DNA from: Rhizophagus clarus
Taxonomy: Eukaryota; Glomeromycota; Glomeromycetes; Glomerales; Glomeraceae
Assembly (NCBI GenBank): GCA_015698045.1
Contig: BLAL01000197.1
Coordinates: 992,001 to 1,056,000, forward strand
Direction of reading: 5' to 3'
Length of the DNA: 64,000 nt
In this document: positions 47,275 to 57,019 of the stretch, one piece after another
Layout: every line of letters starts with the position of its first letter
Numbering within the stretch: the first letter of the stretch is position 1
The notes under the pieces: generated by a model
Told to the model about the DNA's origin: nothing
Database searches by the model: none
What the model saw: the letters and a program-made list of their open reading frames with translations, nothing else
Translations under genes and position numbers: made by a program

Positions 47275-49421
47275 ATGGCTACCGTTGCAATAGGAATGCC
47301 AGTTTTTGCTGGAAATGATGATGATGATCTTTAGAGATTTTTTGAGTTATATAAGGGCTATATTCATAGTATTGGAATTGATCCATTGGCTGATGGTGGT
47401 TCTCCAGCAGGTTGGGAGAAAGCTATGGGTATACTTTGTGCTTGCTTAACTGGTCCAGCTGCCAGATGGTATGATAATAATATTTTAGGAAAGAGAGTTA
47501 AGCTTAGAAATATTCTTCTTCGTCTTGTACATGGAGATGAGCCAGCATTTAAGGCTTTGGCTGGTAATAATGCTGCTAATTGTCCAGTAAATACATGGGT
47601 TAACCCTTCTGGTGCAAGAAATATTATGGCACCTGGTGGTGCAGGTGCTAATGTTCTAGTTACTAATGTCTGGCCTGATTATGCTATAAAAGGAAATAGA
47701 GATATTTGGTTAAATCATGCTGGTATGAAATTTACTAATAACCCTCTTAATCACAATGTTCTTGGTGGTAGTGGTGCTGGAGCTGGTGTAGCAATTGCTG
47801 GTGGAGCAGGTGCCGGTCATGCATATGTAATTCCAGCCCGTCCCTGTCATGTTCTAATTAAAATGCGTAATGAATTTCCTACACAGCAGAATGCCAGACG
47901 TCAGTTAAGGTTTGGTAACCTTTTTCAGGAAAATATGCCTGTTAGAGATTTCTATGATAAAGTTAGAAGAAGTGCTGAACTATTAGGTTATGGTAATGAT
48001 GTTTTAGTTAATCAGTTTTTAAGAAGTCTAAATGATGATTGTGCTATTGAGACTGAAAGGATTGGTGCTGAACGAGATATAGAGGAATTAGTAGGTCTTC
48101 TTGAACGAGTTGAAAAAAGAAAGTCTGAATTACGTCTTGGTAGAGAAAGATGAGAAAATATACAGTATCAGAGGGATAGACAAATTATTCCAGAGCAATT
48201 ACTACCAGTTAGTCAGGAGCCAGTTATATTAAAACCAGTACAAAATCATGCAGTTACCCAAGGAGAAATGAGTCGATTATTACAACAACAGGCTGAAGGT
48301 TTTCAATCCCAAATTCGCCAATTACAGGAGAGTCTTAAGGCTCGAGATGTAAAGCCAGTTTATAGACCTAAACCCAAACCTAAGCCTCAATATCATGATT
48401 ATTGGGATGATATTCCTGATGAAGCTTTTAATCTGCCTGATGAAGATGAAATTGATAATAGGCATTTACAACAGCTATTTAATTATGCATCAGGTGGACC
48501 TGCTCCTAGAAATACATTAGCACAAAGATTAGCTGGTAAGATTGCTAAAAGAATATCAAAAGCTAGAGAAAGACGTGAAGATGCAGAGTTAAATAGGGCA
48601 ATGCGTGAACTTTCCTTGGATGATCATGATGATCCCATGGACACTTCCAATGCCGTTTGAGGTGTACCTATAGAATTGGTTCAAGGTGAGAATGAAGAAA
48701 TTATGCTCGTCCAAAAAAAAAGATAGTTTCAAATAAAGGTAAACTATCATCACCAGCAATTAAATCAGCACCATCTAAATCGACATCTAAATCCACTAAA
48801 ATGGTAAAAATCCCTGCTATTAAGCCATCAACGAATTTTACTAAAACGGAGCTTTTAAATCTTCTAAAGCTTGCTGATATCAGAAAGATCATTCAGGAGA
48901 TCGTCTATAAAATATTAGAAAATTATGATAGCGCCCCTCAAGAATAACCAGCAGTACAGAAAGAGTATTCAGATCCAATACCTATGGATATTGATGTTGC
49001 TCGGTTGGAAAATTCTAAGGATCTTTTAGCTATAAATGGAAATGTAAATGGGGTAGATATTCAGTGTTTAGCCGATTCCTGTGCTAATGTCTCTTTTATC
49101 CAAGAAGAAGCATGTCACGAACTAAAACTAAAAGCTGATAAATCTATAAAGCATAGTATTACTGGTGCATCAGGAGATAGTGAGACGCTTGGTATAGTAA
49201 AAAATGTATCGATAGACCTTTCACCACCACAGAGTGGTAGTTGTATCATTAAAGAAGATCTTGTAGTCCTGAAAGGATATAAGCATAGAGAGATTGGTTT
49301 GAGCCGAGCATGTCTTAGAAGGTATAATTATGATATTCATGAATCTCGAAAGTATATCGCTCTTACATGTAATGATAGGAACTATTTTATTCCTATAATT
49401 CCAGATGCAAATAGGACATAA
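47275..49421 (+). pseudogene. Gag-like capsid protein joined to a retropepsin-like aspartic protease
   Basis: From ATG 47,275 the start MPVFAGNDDDDL, a TAG at 47,332 (probably a former TGG), then RFFELYKGYIHSIGIDP and LTGPAARWYDNNIL correspond to the Gag 'W--F' and 'A--WY' motifs. A Gly/Ala-rich insert (about residues 120-185) interrupts the fold. RPC..RNEFPTQQNARRQLR, ENMPVRDFYDKVRRSAELLG and VNQFLRSLNDD complete the Gag C-terminal half. TGA stops lie at 48,151 and 48,658. At an A9 run (48,713-48,721) the frame moves by -1 into a Lys-rich linker (TAA at 48,945) and the protease domain: GVDIQCLADSCANVSFI, with D-S-C in place of DTG, and ELKLKAD. No nucleocapsid zinc knuckle and no reverse transcriptase follow. 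Confidence 0.7.
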
Positions 49422-49448
49422 AAAAATATATATAAAATTCCAATCGAT

Positions 49449-50057
49449 TTATTCAACATATTCTAGATAAGATTCATTTGGTTCATCAAAATCACTTGGA
49501 TCCTTTGAGTACTCTGATTGCCAGTTTGCAGAATCGTCTGGATCTTCATCTCCCCAGTAATCTGAATACCAAACTGGATCTTCTGGTTCACCGAATGTTG
49601 GGATTTCATAAGGGTCTAATCCATTAGCTAACATTCTAATATTATAAAATATATGATCCTTTTTTTCTTTTTCTTTCTTATATACAAATCCACCTTGTAA
49701 CATAATTTTTTCTATCTCTACCTGATACGCAAAGGCTTTTTCTTTTTTATTAGCCAAATCCATAAATTTTTTGTATAGTTTATCTTTAAGAGCTCTATTC
49801 GTACCTAAATATTTTTTAAAAGCATGTTCTAATTCTTCATCACTATTCTTATAATCCATTACAGCTTTCCAGTAGTCTTCCTCTGCAAGCTGATCAAGAT
49901 GATAAATAATATTACGAGCAATTTCATGTATCTGAAATATATCTGTTTTCTCAATTGAAGCATTTATAGTATGGCCAGTTTCCTTGATTGAAGCATTTAG
50001 CCAGTTTTCTACCCATTCTGGGGTTGCATCTAAGAATTTAGCAATGTTTGTGTACAT
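49449..50057 (-). CDS. Unknown acidic Polinton protein, 202 residues
   Basis: Intact frame starting MYTNIAKFLDATPEWVENWL. Residues 1-140 are helical (YLGTNRALKDKLYKKFMDLA, AYQVEIEKIMLQGGFVYKK). The last 55 residues are very acidic and aromatic (EDPVWYSDYWGDEDPDDSAN). Located downstream of the integrase on the same strand and convergent with the protease. No family recognised. The acidic tail suggests binding to a basic partner, for instance DNA-binding proteins or histones, but this is a guess. Confidence 0.55.
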   Translation of the reverse strand: MYTNIAKFLDATPEWVENWLNASIKETGHTINASIEKTDIFQIHEIARNIIYHLDQLAEEDYWKAVMDYKNSDEELEHAFKKYLGTNRALKDKLYKKFMDLANKKEKAFAYQVEIEKIMLQGGFVYKKEKEKKDHIFYNIRMLANGLDPYEIPTFGEPEDPVWYSDYWGDEDPDDSANWQSEYSKDPSDFDEPNESYLEYVE

Positions 50058-50162
50058 CTTTTAGTATATAATGGATATGTTCAATTTATTTTTTTTTAAT
50101 ACCTATATATTGACTACGTTTAATTATAATTTTTTGGGGGTATTTTAAAAAAAAAATATAAT

Positions 50163-51260
50163 CTATTTTGTATCATTATAGATACGTACTAGATTGGGGA
50201 CGTCTTCTTGTAATCTATCAGCTGGCTCCCATGTTGATTCGTCTTCTAGATAGCGCTCCCATTTGACTAAGTATTGGAGTTGACCCTTTCTAGTACGATG
50301 CTTAATAATCCTTTCAGGTACATATCTTTCTGGCCGTCCTTTTATGACCGAATCAGGTGGGGGTTTTTCATTAGCTGGAATAACCTGTAGTTCTTTTCTA
50401 GTATATGCACATCTAGATACTTCTAACCTGCCATGTGGTCCATCAAGTAAATATGTAGGTGGTTGTTCAGGAGAAAGGATAAGCTTCTTAATTATATGAA
50501 CTTTTGGGTTCCATCTGATATCTCCTGTTCTGAACTTACCATGTAATTTTTTTCCAAGTACTGATATAGGTTCAAGAAGTTTGGTTCAAACTTGTGTCCC
50601 CTCTAATAGTAATTCTGTATTCTTGTCAATTTTAGGTGGACCTTCTGGGATTTTAGGTGGATCCCTTTGCCACTGTTCATCTACTAATCTTACTATATCG
50701 TGGAAGTCCTCAGACCATTCCACTGACGTCTCACCAGTTTTTAACTCCTGTGCTGTCATTCTTTTGAGAAGTGGTTCTTGTATAGCCTGGATAGCCCTCT
50801 CTGCAAATGATTGCTGTTTGTGATGTCCAGGTTCGCCAAATCTCATCATAACTCCAATGCTATTAAGGAAAAAATCACGTATTTGCGAGTTAGTAAATTC
50901 TGAACCAGAATCAGTTTCTAGTCTATGGGTAGAAGGTTGGATACGACCACGTCCATATATTTTAATAAATGCTTTTAATACGCTATTAGCTGTCTTATTT
51001 TTAATAGGCTCGGCATCTACTTGTCTTCTGGATATTTCTACTACTACGAGAAAATAATGGTATTCTTTGGAATCTATAGGCATTTCTCCTAAATCAGACT
51101 GCTGGGTAGCATTTTCTTTCCAAATGATTACTTTTGGACGTTCAGATCTTTTTTCTTTAAGAAGTTTTCGATAAATGTTATAATGCTCTTGATCTTTAAG
51201 ATGACGTGCTGGTACCCCTGATAAATTATAAAATTTGTAATACTTCTCTAAAGGGGGTCA
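50163..51260 (-). pseudogene. DDE integrase with chromodomain (Polinton type)
   Basis: The catalytic core runs from about 51,110: QSDLGEMPI with the first Asp, YHYFLVVVEISRR, LETDSGSEF with the second Asp, then HHKQQSFAERAIQAI with the Glu. A TGA at 50,583 interrupts the frame. In phase after it come a small SH3-like barrel region (GKFRTGDIRWNPKVHIIKKL) and a chromodomain (ERIIKHRTRKGQLQYLVKW then LEDESTWEPADRL) to the end at 50,163. Retroviral-type integrases with a chromodomain insert the element and may choose chromatin targets. The N-terminal zinc-binding part is not visible: a TGA lies just upstream of 51,245, overlapping the start of the divergent zinc-ribbon gene. Confidence 0.85.
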
Positions 51261-51262
51261 TA

Positions 51263-51622
51263 ATGCTTAAAATTAAAGATTTACTACTAGAATTCAAATT
51301 TGTGGATATGACAGAGATATATTGTACAAAGTGTAGAAAGAAGACAGAAACCTCTTCAGAAGTTCAGGATATGACCGATAATGGTTGATATCGAATTTAT
51401 GGTGATTGTATTATCTGTGGAACGCACAAGAATACCCTTACTGGTGAGAATTGGGAGGTTAAATCACATAGCAAAAGAGAGGTTCTGGACGCTAAGAAAA
51501 AGAGAAAGAAGACGGCTACAAATAAGAAAGCTAAGAAACTTGGTCTTAAGATTTTGGATGCTAATGATAAAGTTCAGGCTTATATTAAGAGGTATTTAAA
51601 GGAGACAACAAAAGAGAGTTAA
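51263..51622 (+). pseudogene. DUF5679-like zinc-ribbon protein, one stop
   Basis: From ATG 51,263: helix MLKIKDLLLEF, then IYCTKCRKKTET and, after a TGA at 51,386, YRIYGDCIICGTHKNT, giving a C2-C2 ribbon of the YC-KC--KT...G-C--CG type. A strongly basic tail follows (REVLDAKKKRKKTATNKKAKKL) to LKETTKES. The ribbon pattern is common in small proteins of Polintons, virophages and large DNA viruses. The stop sits where family members have Arg (NGR), so CGA to TGA is likely. The basic tail may bind DNA. Confidence 0.6.
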
Positions 51623-51661
51623 TTGAAAATATGACACGATTTATTAGTGATAAACATAACA

Positions 51662-51928
51662 ATGGAAAGAACTACAACCCCTCCAAGTACTTCGAGATTA
51701 GAAAGTGACGAAGAAGAAGAGATACCAGCTCCTACACAAGGTGATAGCTCTGTAAGTGAATATTTTGAGTCAATAAAATTGTATGCTATAGCCCGAAATG
51801 AGGATTTGGATCATATAAATATTAAAGTAGCATTCATTTTTGGATTAAAACTAGATTATGCAAAGTGTGCTAAAGAGTTTGGTTTTAAAAAACCATTAAA
51901 AGAGATAGTTGAACATTTAGTTGGGTGA
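51662..51928 (+). CDS. Small acidic Polinton ORF, 88 residues
   Basis: Start ATG 51,662 (MERTTTPPSTSRLESDEEEE), a disordered acidic N terminus, then a helical C-terminal half (FIFGLKLDYAKCAKEFGFK, LKEIVEHLVG) ending just before the right inverted repeat. It follows the zinc-ribbon gene closely on the same strand. Unknown function; could be chance, but the codon use looks coding. Confidence 0.4.
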   Translation: MERTTTPPSTSRLESDEEEEIPAPTQGDSSVSEYFESIKLYAIARNEDLDHINIKVAFIFGLKLDYAKCAKEFGFKKPLKEIVEHLVG

Positions 51929-51941
51929 TCGATAATAGCTG

Positions 51942-52652
51942 TTTTTTTTTTCAGTATATTTGTATGCATAGCCACCTCTGAGTTGATATACCTAGGTACG
52001 AACAGGTCCTGTAATATCGCCACTTTTTAGGCATAGCCCAATATCGACGACTAGTATGATGACTAATGACTAATGACTAGTATGCCAACGACTCAGCTAA
52101 TGGATCCGTATGAAAAGTATATATCAGAGTTTGGACCAAGGTCATTGACCTAAAAGTGGTGCTAATATTTTGGTCCAAGAAGCGAATTTTCTCCTAGGAC
52201 AAATTTGGACCAATTTTTGGACCAGAATTTTAGCTGATTTGACGTTCAGAAGGCTTTGGAAATGTGAAATCGATACTTTTGGGTTTGGTTCGCTGGTCTG
52301 AGAGATTTTTCCAAAAAGTTTTTATATAAGGACCTTAATTTTTGGAGGACTTTTTTGGGAATTCTCCTTAGACCATTAGACCACACTGATGTTGTATATG
52401 ATTTTGCCTTTATTTCGTGATTTTGATGCTTATTTGTTATGTTTCTATGGTCTGATGATTAGTCTCAGGATGGTCTGAGGAGTATATATAGTAGGTTGGA
52501 CCAGGGGAAATGGTATTTATCTATGGTATTGTTAGAGACGCGCTGTAAAGGTGCTGGGAGGCTAACTGGAAGGGGATCTGGTAGGGTTTCACCACAGAGG
52601 GGTGGATTTATAGGGCTTTAGCCTCCGCTGGGTGCAGCCCAGCACTGACGAC
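51942..52652 (-). repeat. Right terminal inverted repeat of the Polinton
   Basis: Inverted counterpart of 36,022-36,728. The outer tip GTCGTCAGTGCTGGGCTGCA borders the ACCAAG duplication. Confidence 0.9.
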
Positions 52653-53545
52653 ACCAAGTCCTTGAACACATGAATTTTGGTTAGGTTTATTTTTTTTAAA
52701 AATTTATTTTTTAACGAAATATTTACTAATATTTCTACTATTTTATTTTTTTTACTTGATGACCAGGATTTTTAGACGCATAAAAATTCAGTAGGTAAAA
52801 TCTGATTTTCATTCTTTTTAATTTTTAATAAAACAGTTTGCTAATAACATTTTGATTCTAATTTCTTTTTTAGGTGACTTACTCTTTGGACACATTGAAT
52901 TTCAGTAAGAAGATCTGAAAAAAATTTTTTTTGAATTTAATTTTTAAATAAAACATTTTTATTATAGATGCCACCCAAATTATTTTAAGTAAATCCCAAA
53001 TTAATTTGTACATTTTGACAGCCATAATTCTTAAATCCCAGATATACAAATTGCAAAATTTATATATGTAATTTGTAAATTAATTTGGATTTGTACATTT
53101 GGGCTGCCATAATCCCAAATTATTTTGGATTTGGGTGGCATCTATAATTTTTACTAATGTTTTAATCTCCATTTTATTTTATTTTCTAGATAGCTAGATC
53201 TTATGAGCATATAGAATTTCAGTATAGGAAATTGACTAGATCAAATTTTGAATATGTAGAATTTCAGTAAGGTGAAATTGTTTATTTTTTGAGTTTAATT
53301 TTTAATGAAATGCTTTACTAATACTAACGTTTCTATTCTTATTTTTATTCTTTTTAGACAACTAAGTTTTTTTTGGCATGCATAATTTTGGTAAAAAAAT
53401 CTGAAATTTTTTTTTTAGATTTATTTTTAATGAAATGTTTTACTAACATTTTAGTTTACTCTCTTTTTTAGGTGATTGGATCTTTTGTCGTATGGATTTT
53501 CAGTAGAGGATTCTGGAAATATATTTTTTTTTTAAAAATTATTTA
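52653..53545 (+). repeat. Degenerate ~105-135-bp tandem array (Polinton target)
   Basis: About six units, each running TTTTTTAG, then ~31 bp like GTGACTTACTCTTTGGACAC with ATTGAATTTCA, then GTAAGA-like sequence, then a T-rich stretch with TTAATAAAATGTTTTACTAA. Units start near 52,650 (continuing from 36,012 before the insertion), 52,754, 52,871, 53,189, 53,357 and 53,471. One MITE (52,962-53,147) interrupts it. Whether this is a satellite or a repeated mini-exon is open. Confidence 0.6.
52962..53147. mobile_element. 186-bp MITE (TTATAGATGCCACCCAAAT ends)
   Basis: TTATAGATGCCACCCAAAT at the left is perfectly inverted at the right (ATTTGGGTGGCATCTATAA). Secondary inverted repeats around TAAATTAATTTG lie inside. 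TA at the borders would fit a mariner-type or similar insertion. Confidence 0.75.
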
Positions 53546-53592
53546 ATCACTTAGCAACTGAATGCGTATAATTTGGTAAGAGAGATATGATT

Positions 53593-53735
53593 AGTATTCT
53601 GAATGGGTCAGGTCAGGTTGGGTAATCCGTCTGACCTGACCCAACCCATTTGACCCGTATAATACTTTAGGTCAGATAGGTCAGATTGGGTTAATTGGAT
53701 CAGACGGGTCAAGCGGGTTGTTAGGAATATTATCA
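53593..53735 (+). mobile_element. Single hAT-like end (TAGTATTCTGAATGGGTCAGG)
   Basis: Begins like the hAT transposon at 32,454 (TAGTGTTCTGAAAGGGTC) and is likewise full of GGGTCAGGT/TGACCTGACC motifs. No matching opposite end was found before the 31-bp array, so it is a solo or truncated end. Confidence 0.55.
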
Positions 53736-53799
53736 CTTTTTATTAGAGTGACAAAGTGACAAATTTTTCTTATACATTTCATAACATTTTATACTTATA

Positions 53800-55660
53800 A
53801 ATTAAAAAAACACCTTTTTTAGGTGTTTAATTTTAAAAAAATGCCTTTTTTTAATTGTTTAATTAAATAAAAATGCTTTTTTTAGTCGTTTATAATTTCA
53901 CTTGAATAACTGAAGCAATGTAAAAAAAAAATGAATTAAAAATTAAATAAATGTAAATGCATAAAACTATTTCTAAAAAATGCCATATTTTTAAGCGTTT
54001 AAGTTATAAAAATGCTTTTTTTTAAGCGTTTAAGTTAAAAAAATGCTTTTTTTTAAGCGTTTAAGTTAAAAAAATGCTTTTTTTTAAGCGTTTAAGTTAA
54101 AAAAATGCTTTTTTTTAAGCGTTTAAGTTAAAAAAATGCTTTTTTTTAAGCGTTTAAGTTAAAAAAATGCTTTTTTTTAAGCGTTTAAGTTAAAAAAATG
54201 CTTTTTTTTAAGCGTTTAAGTTAAAAAACGCTTTTTTTAAGCGTTTAAGTTAAAATGCTTTTTTTAAGCGTTTAAGTTAAAAAAACGCTTTTTTTTAAGC
54301 GTTTAAGTTAAAAAAACGCTTTTTTTTAAGCGTTTAAGTTAAAAAAACGCTTTTTTTTAAGCGTTTAAGTTAAAAAAACGCTTTTTTTTAAGCGTTTAAG
54401 TTAAAAAAACGCTTTTTTTTAAGCGTTTAAGTTAAAAAAACGCTTTTTTTTAAGCGTTTAAGTTAAAAAAACGCTTTTTTTTAAGCGTTTAAGTTAAAAA
54501 AACGCTTTTTTTTAAGCGTTTAAGTTAAAAAAACGCTTTTTTTTAAGCGTTTAAGTTAAAAAAACGCTTTTTTTTAAGCGTTTAAGTTAAAAAAACGCTT
54601 TTTTTTAAGCGTTTAAGTTAAAAAAACGCTTTTTTTTAAGCGTTTAAGTTAAAAAAACGCTTTTTTTTAAGCGTTTAAGTTAAAAAAACGCTTTTTTTTA
54701 AGCGTTTAAGTTAAAAAAACGCTTTTTTTTAAGCGTTTAAGTTAAAAAAACGCTTTTTTTTAAGCGTTTAAGTTAAAAAAACGCTTTTTTTTAAGCGTTT
54801 AAGTTAAAAAAACGCTTTTTTTTAAGCGTTTAAGTTAAAAAAACGCTTTTTTTTAAGCGTTTAAGTTAAAAAAAACGCTTTTTTTTAAGCGTTTAAGTTA
54901 AAAAAACGCTTTTTTTTAAGCGTTTAAGTTAAAAAAACGCTTTTTTTTAAGCGTTTAAGTTAAAAAAACGCTTTTTTTTAAGCGTTTAAGTTAAAAAAAC
55001 GCTTTTTTTTAAGCGTTTAAGTTAAAAAAACGCTTTTTTTTAAGCGTTTAAGTTAAAAAAACGCTTTTTTTTAAGCGTTTAAGTTAAAAAAACGCTTTTT
55101 TTTAAGCGTTTAAGTTAAAAAAACGCTTTTTTTTAAGCGTTTAAGTTAAAAAAACGCTTTTTTTTAAGCGTTTAAGTTAAAAAAACGCTTTTTTTTAAGC
55201 GTTTAAGTTAAAAAAACGCTTTTTTTTAAGCGTTTAAGTTAAAAAAACGCTTTTTTTTAAGCGTTTAAGTTAAAAAAACGCTTTTTTTTAAGCGTTTAAG
55301 TTAAAAAAACGCTTTTTTTTAAGCGTTTAAGTTAAAAAAACGCTTTTTTTTAAGCGTTTAAGTTAAAAAAACGCTTTTTTTTAAGCGTTTAAGTTAAAAA
55401 AACGCTTTTTTTTAAGCGTTTAAGTTAAAAAAACGCTTTTTTTTAAGCGTTTAAGTTAAAAAAACGCTTTTTTTACGTTTAAGTTAAAAAAACGCTTTTT
55501 TTTAAGCGTTTAAGTTAAAAAAACGCTTTTTTTTAAGCGTTTAAGTTAAAAAACCGCTTTTTTTAAGCGTTTGATTTGTAAAAAAGAATGTTAAAATAAA
55601 GTTTTTTTTTGAGCGTTTAATTAAAAAAAAGTTAAAAAACGCTTTTAGCAAAAAAACACT
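53800..55660. repeat. 31-bp hairpin tandem repeat, ~50 copies
   Basis: From about 53,990 to 55,575 the unit AAGCGTTTAAGTT + A7 + CGC + T8 repeats almost without change. Each unit contains AAACGCTT and its exact complement AAGCGTTT around a T run, so every unit can form a hairpin. The first seven units, and one later, read AAATGC instead of AAACGC. Flanking sequence has looser relatives, including AAACACCTTTTTTAGGTGTTT at about 53,810 and AAACCGC/AAACGCTTTTAGC at 55,550-55,650. Confidence 0.95.
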
Positions 55661-56079
55661 AATTTTTAAAGATATAGAAAATCACGTGATAATTTATTAT
55701 AAATCGGTATGGCAAATTATAACGCTAATTTTCTGTGTAATATAAACTTTTGTAATACTTAACACAGAAAGATTAAACTTATATGGTTAGAAGCCATGAT
55801 CTAGGAGAATGCATTTTTGAACTAAAAAGTCATTATTATTTAATGACCTTTTTTAAAAACCTTCATATGAAGTTGCGAATAGGCTTTCTTTTTTGCGAAT
55901 GGGCAAATAGAACTTTTATTAGCTCCCCAGTTACTGGCGTCGACTCATTAAAAAAACATATAATACCTTAGTTTTTTTTTGTTGAAAGCATACATTTTCA
56001 AAAATATTCGTATGTATTTAGTTTTAAATTGAAGGAAGAATTATATTGTACAAAATTATTAATATTTATTATTTAATAT
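55661..56079. other. Intergenic DNA, no gene seen
   Basis: Short unique stretch. A 62-codon plus frame at 55,783-55,971 has no recognisable motif and is not called. Confidence 0.45.
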
Positions 56080-57019
56080 TTACTTTTTACGCGCCCAATA
56101 ATACCACGAATCCACAATAGCTCTTTCTTTTGCTTCTTTAAGCCCTATTATAAACATACCCATTAATAAAGTTTGTATGTTTGGTGAAGAATAATAAAGT
56201 GAGATTTTTTGTTCTATGTAACCACGCGCTACCAAATCTGCAAACATATAACTTGCCAATTCTTTCGGCTTTCCAAATTTTAGTCTTCTACCGCTTTTAT
56301 ACACTTTCAACTCAGTCATACCTGACTCCCAAATTTTTTTGTATTTGATTTACAAAAAACTTCTACTACATCATCTTCAGTAATTTCATAATTGCCACTT
56401 TTATTTATTTCTTCAACAGTGTCCAACAAATGAAGAATATCCTCCACACAATTTTCATAAGTAGGCTGTTCTTTAATTCGATTTCTACAGTTATCACATT
56501 TTAAATAAGGTGAAGAAATATTATCTCCATCCCAATGATAATAACGATTAATTATTTGACTTTGGCATTCATATTGGTTTCAGCAAAACAAAGGACTTCG
56601 TGTATCTTATGTACACTGATATCAAGGTAATATTTTCGTTCACGTTCTTGATCAGTCATATTTTGAACATTAGAACAACTATTATTTAAAATACAGTTAA
56701 CTGTTAATAAGATCTTTAATTTTCTTTGTGCAATTCTGAAATTTAATGACTCACGTTTCTCGATTTTCAGCCAAAATTCCAAAGTTTGTTCTTAAGTCTT
56801 TCTTTATTGAATAAAATATCACACTTTTGGCTTCGTTACCATCATGTCCTGCTCATCCAATTTCCTGAATCAAATTTGCTATATACAAAAAAAAACATTG
56901 AGGTGTGTAAAATGATTAATTGATTATAACGTAGTTATTTACTCATATTTAAAGGAGCTACACAATGTATTACTAGACAAATATCAGAAGAATTTATGCC
57001 CATACCAACACTAGTTGAA
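56080..57019 (-). pseudogene. RecQ-like helicase C-terminal fragment
   Basis: On the minus strand, SVGMGINSSDICLVIHCVAP (helicase motif V) is followed after a GT-AG intron by ANLIQEIG, a stop, and AGHDGNEAKSVIFYS (motif VI, normally QE-GRAGRDG). The RecQ zinc-binding region then appears (NRYYHWDGDNISSPYLKCDN with CRNRIKEQ), with frames changing between pieces, and a C-terminal winged-helix part (56,080-56,319: GKPKELASYMFADLVARGYI). The ATPase motifs I-IV are absent: the sequence upstream of 57,019 switches to unrelated repeat-like DNA. The G-to-stop change in motif VI is CGA to TGA. Confidence 0.7.

Larger units (their letters stand above)
36022..52652 (+). mobile_element. Polinton/Maverick-type element, 16.6 kb, with Gag-protease module
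   Basis: Long inverted repeats (36,022-36,728 and 51,942-52,652) start TTGTTGGTGCCGGGCT / GTCGTCAGTGCTGGGCT and are very similar throughout. A 6-bp target duplication ACCAAG (36,016-36,021 and 52,653-52,658) is the Polinton hallmark. Gene content, left to right: SF3 helicase, family B DNA polymerase, unknown, 2-Cys-adaptor-like protein, unknown, A32-like ATPase (minus, split by a retro-insertion), coiled coil, Gag-like plus aspartic protease, unknown acidic (minus), chromodomain integrase (minus), zinc ribbon, small acidic ORF. No double-jelly-roll capsid or adenovirus-type cysteine protease was recognised. Stops and frameshifts show it is no longer functional. Most genes transcribe from the plus strand. 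Confidence 0.9.

Noticed and set aside
46643-51260. A nested Ty3/gypsy LTR retrotransposon (Gag, protease, integrase)
   Set aside because: No reverse transcriptase or RNase H lies between the protease and the integrase, the integrase is on the opposite strand, and I see no LTRs or 4-6-bp duplication around the group.
53990-55575. CRISPR-like array
   Set aside because: Units are contiguous tandem repeats with no unique spacers.
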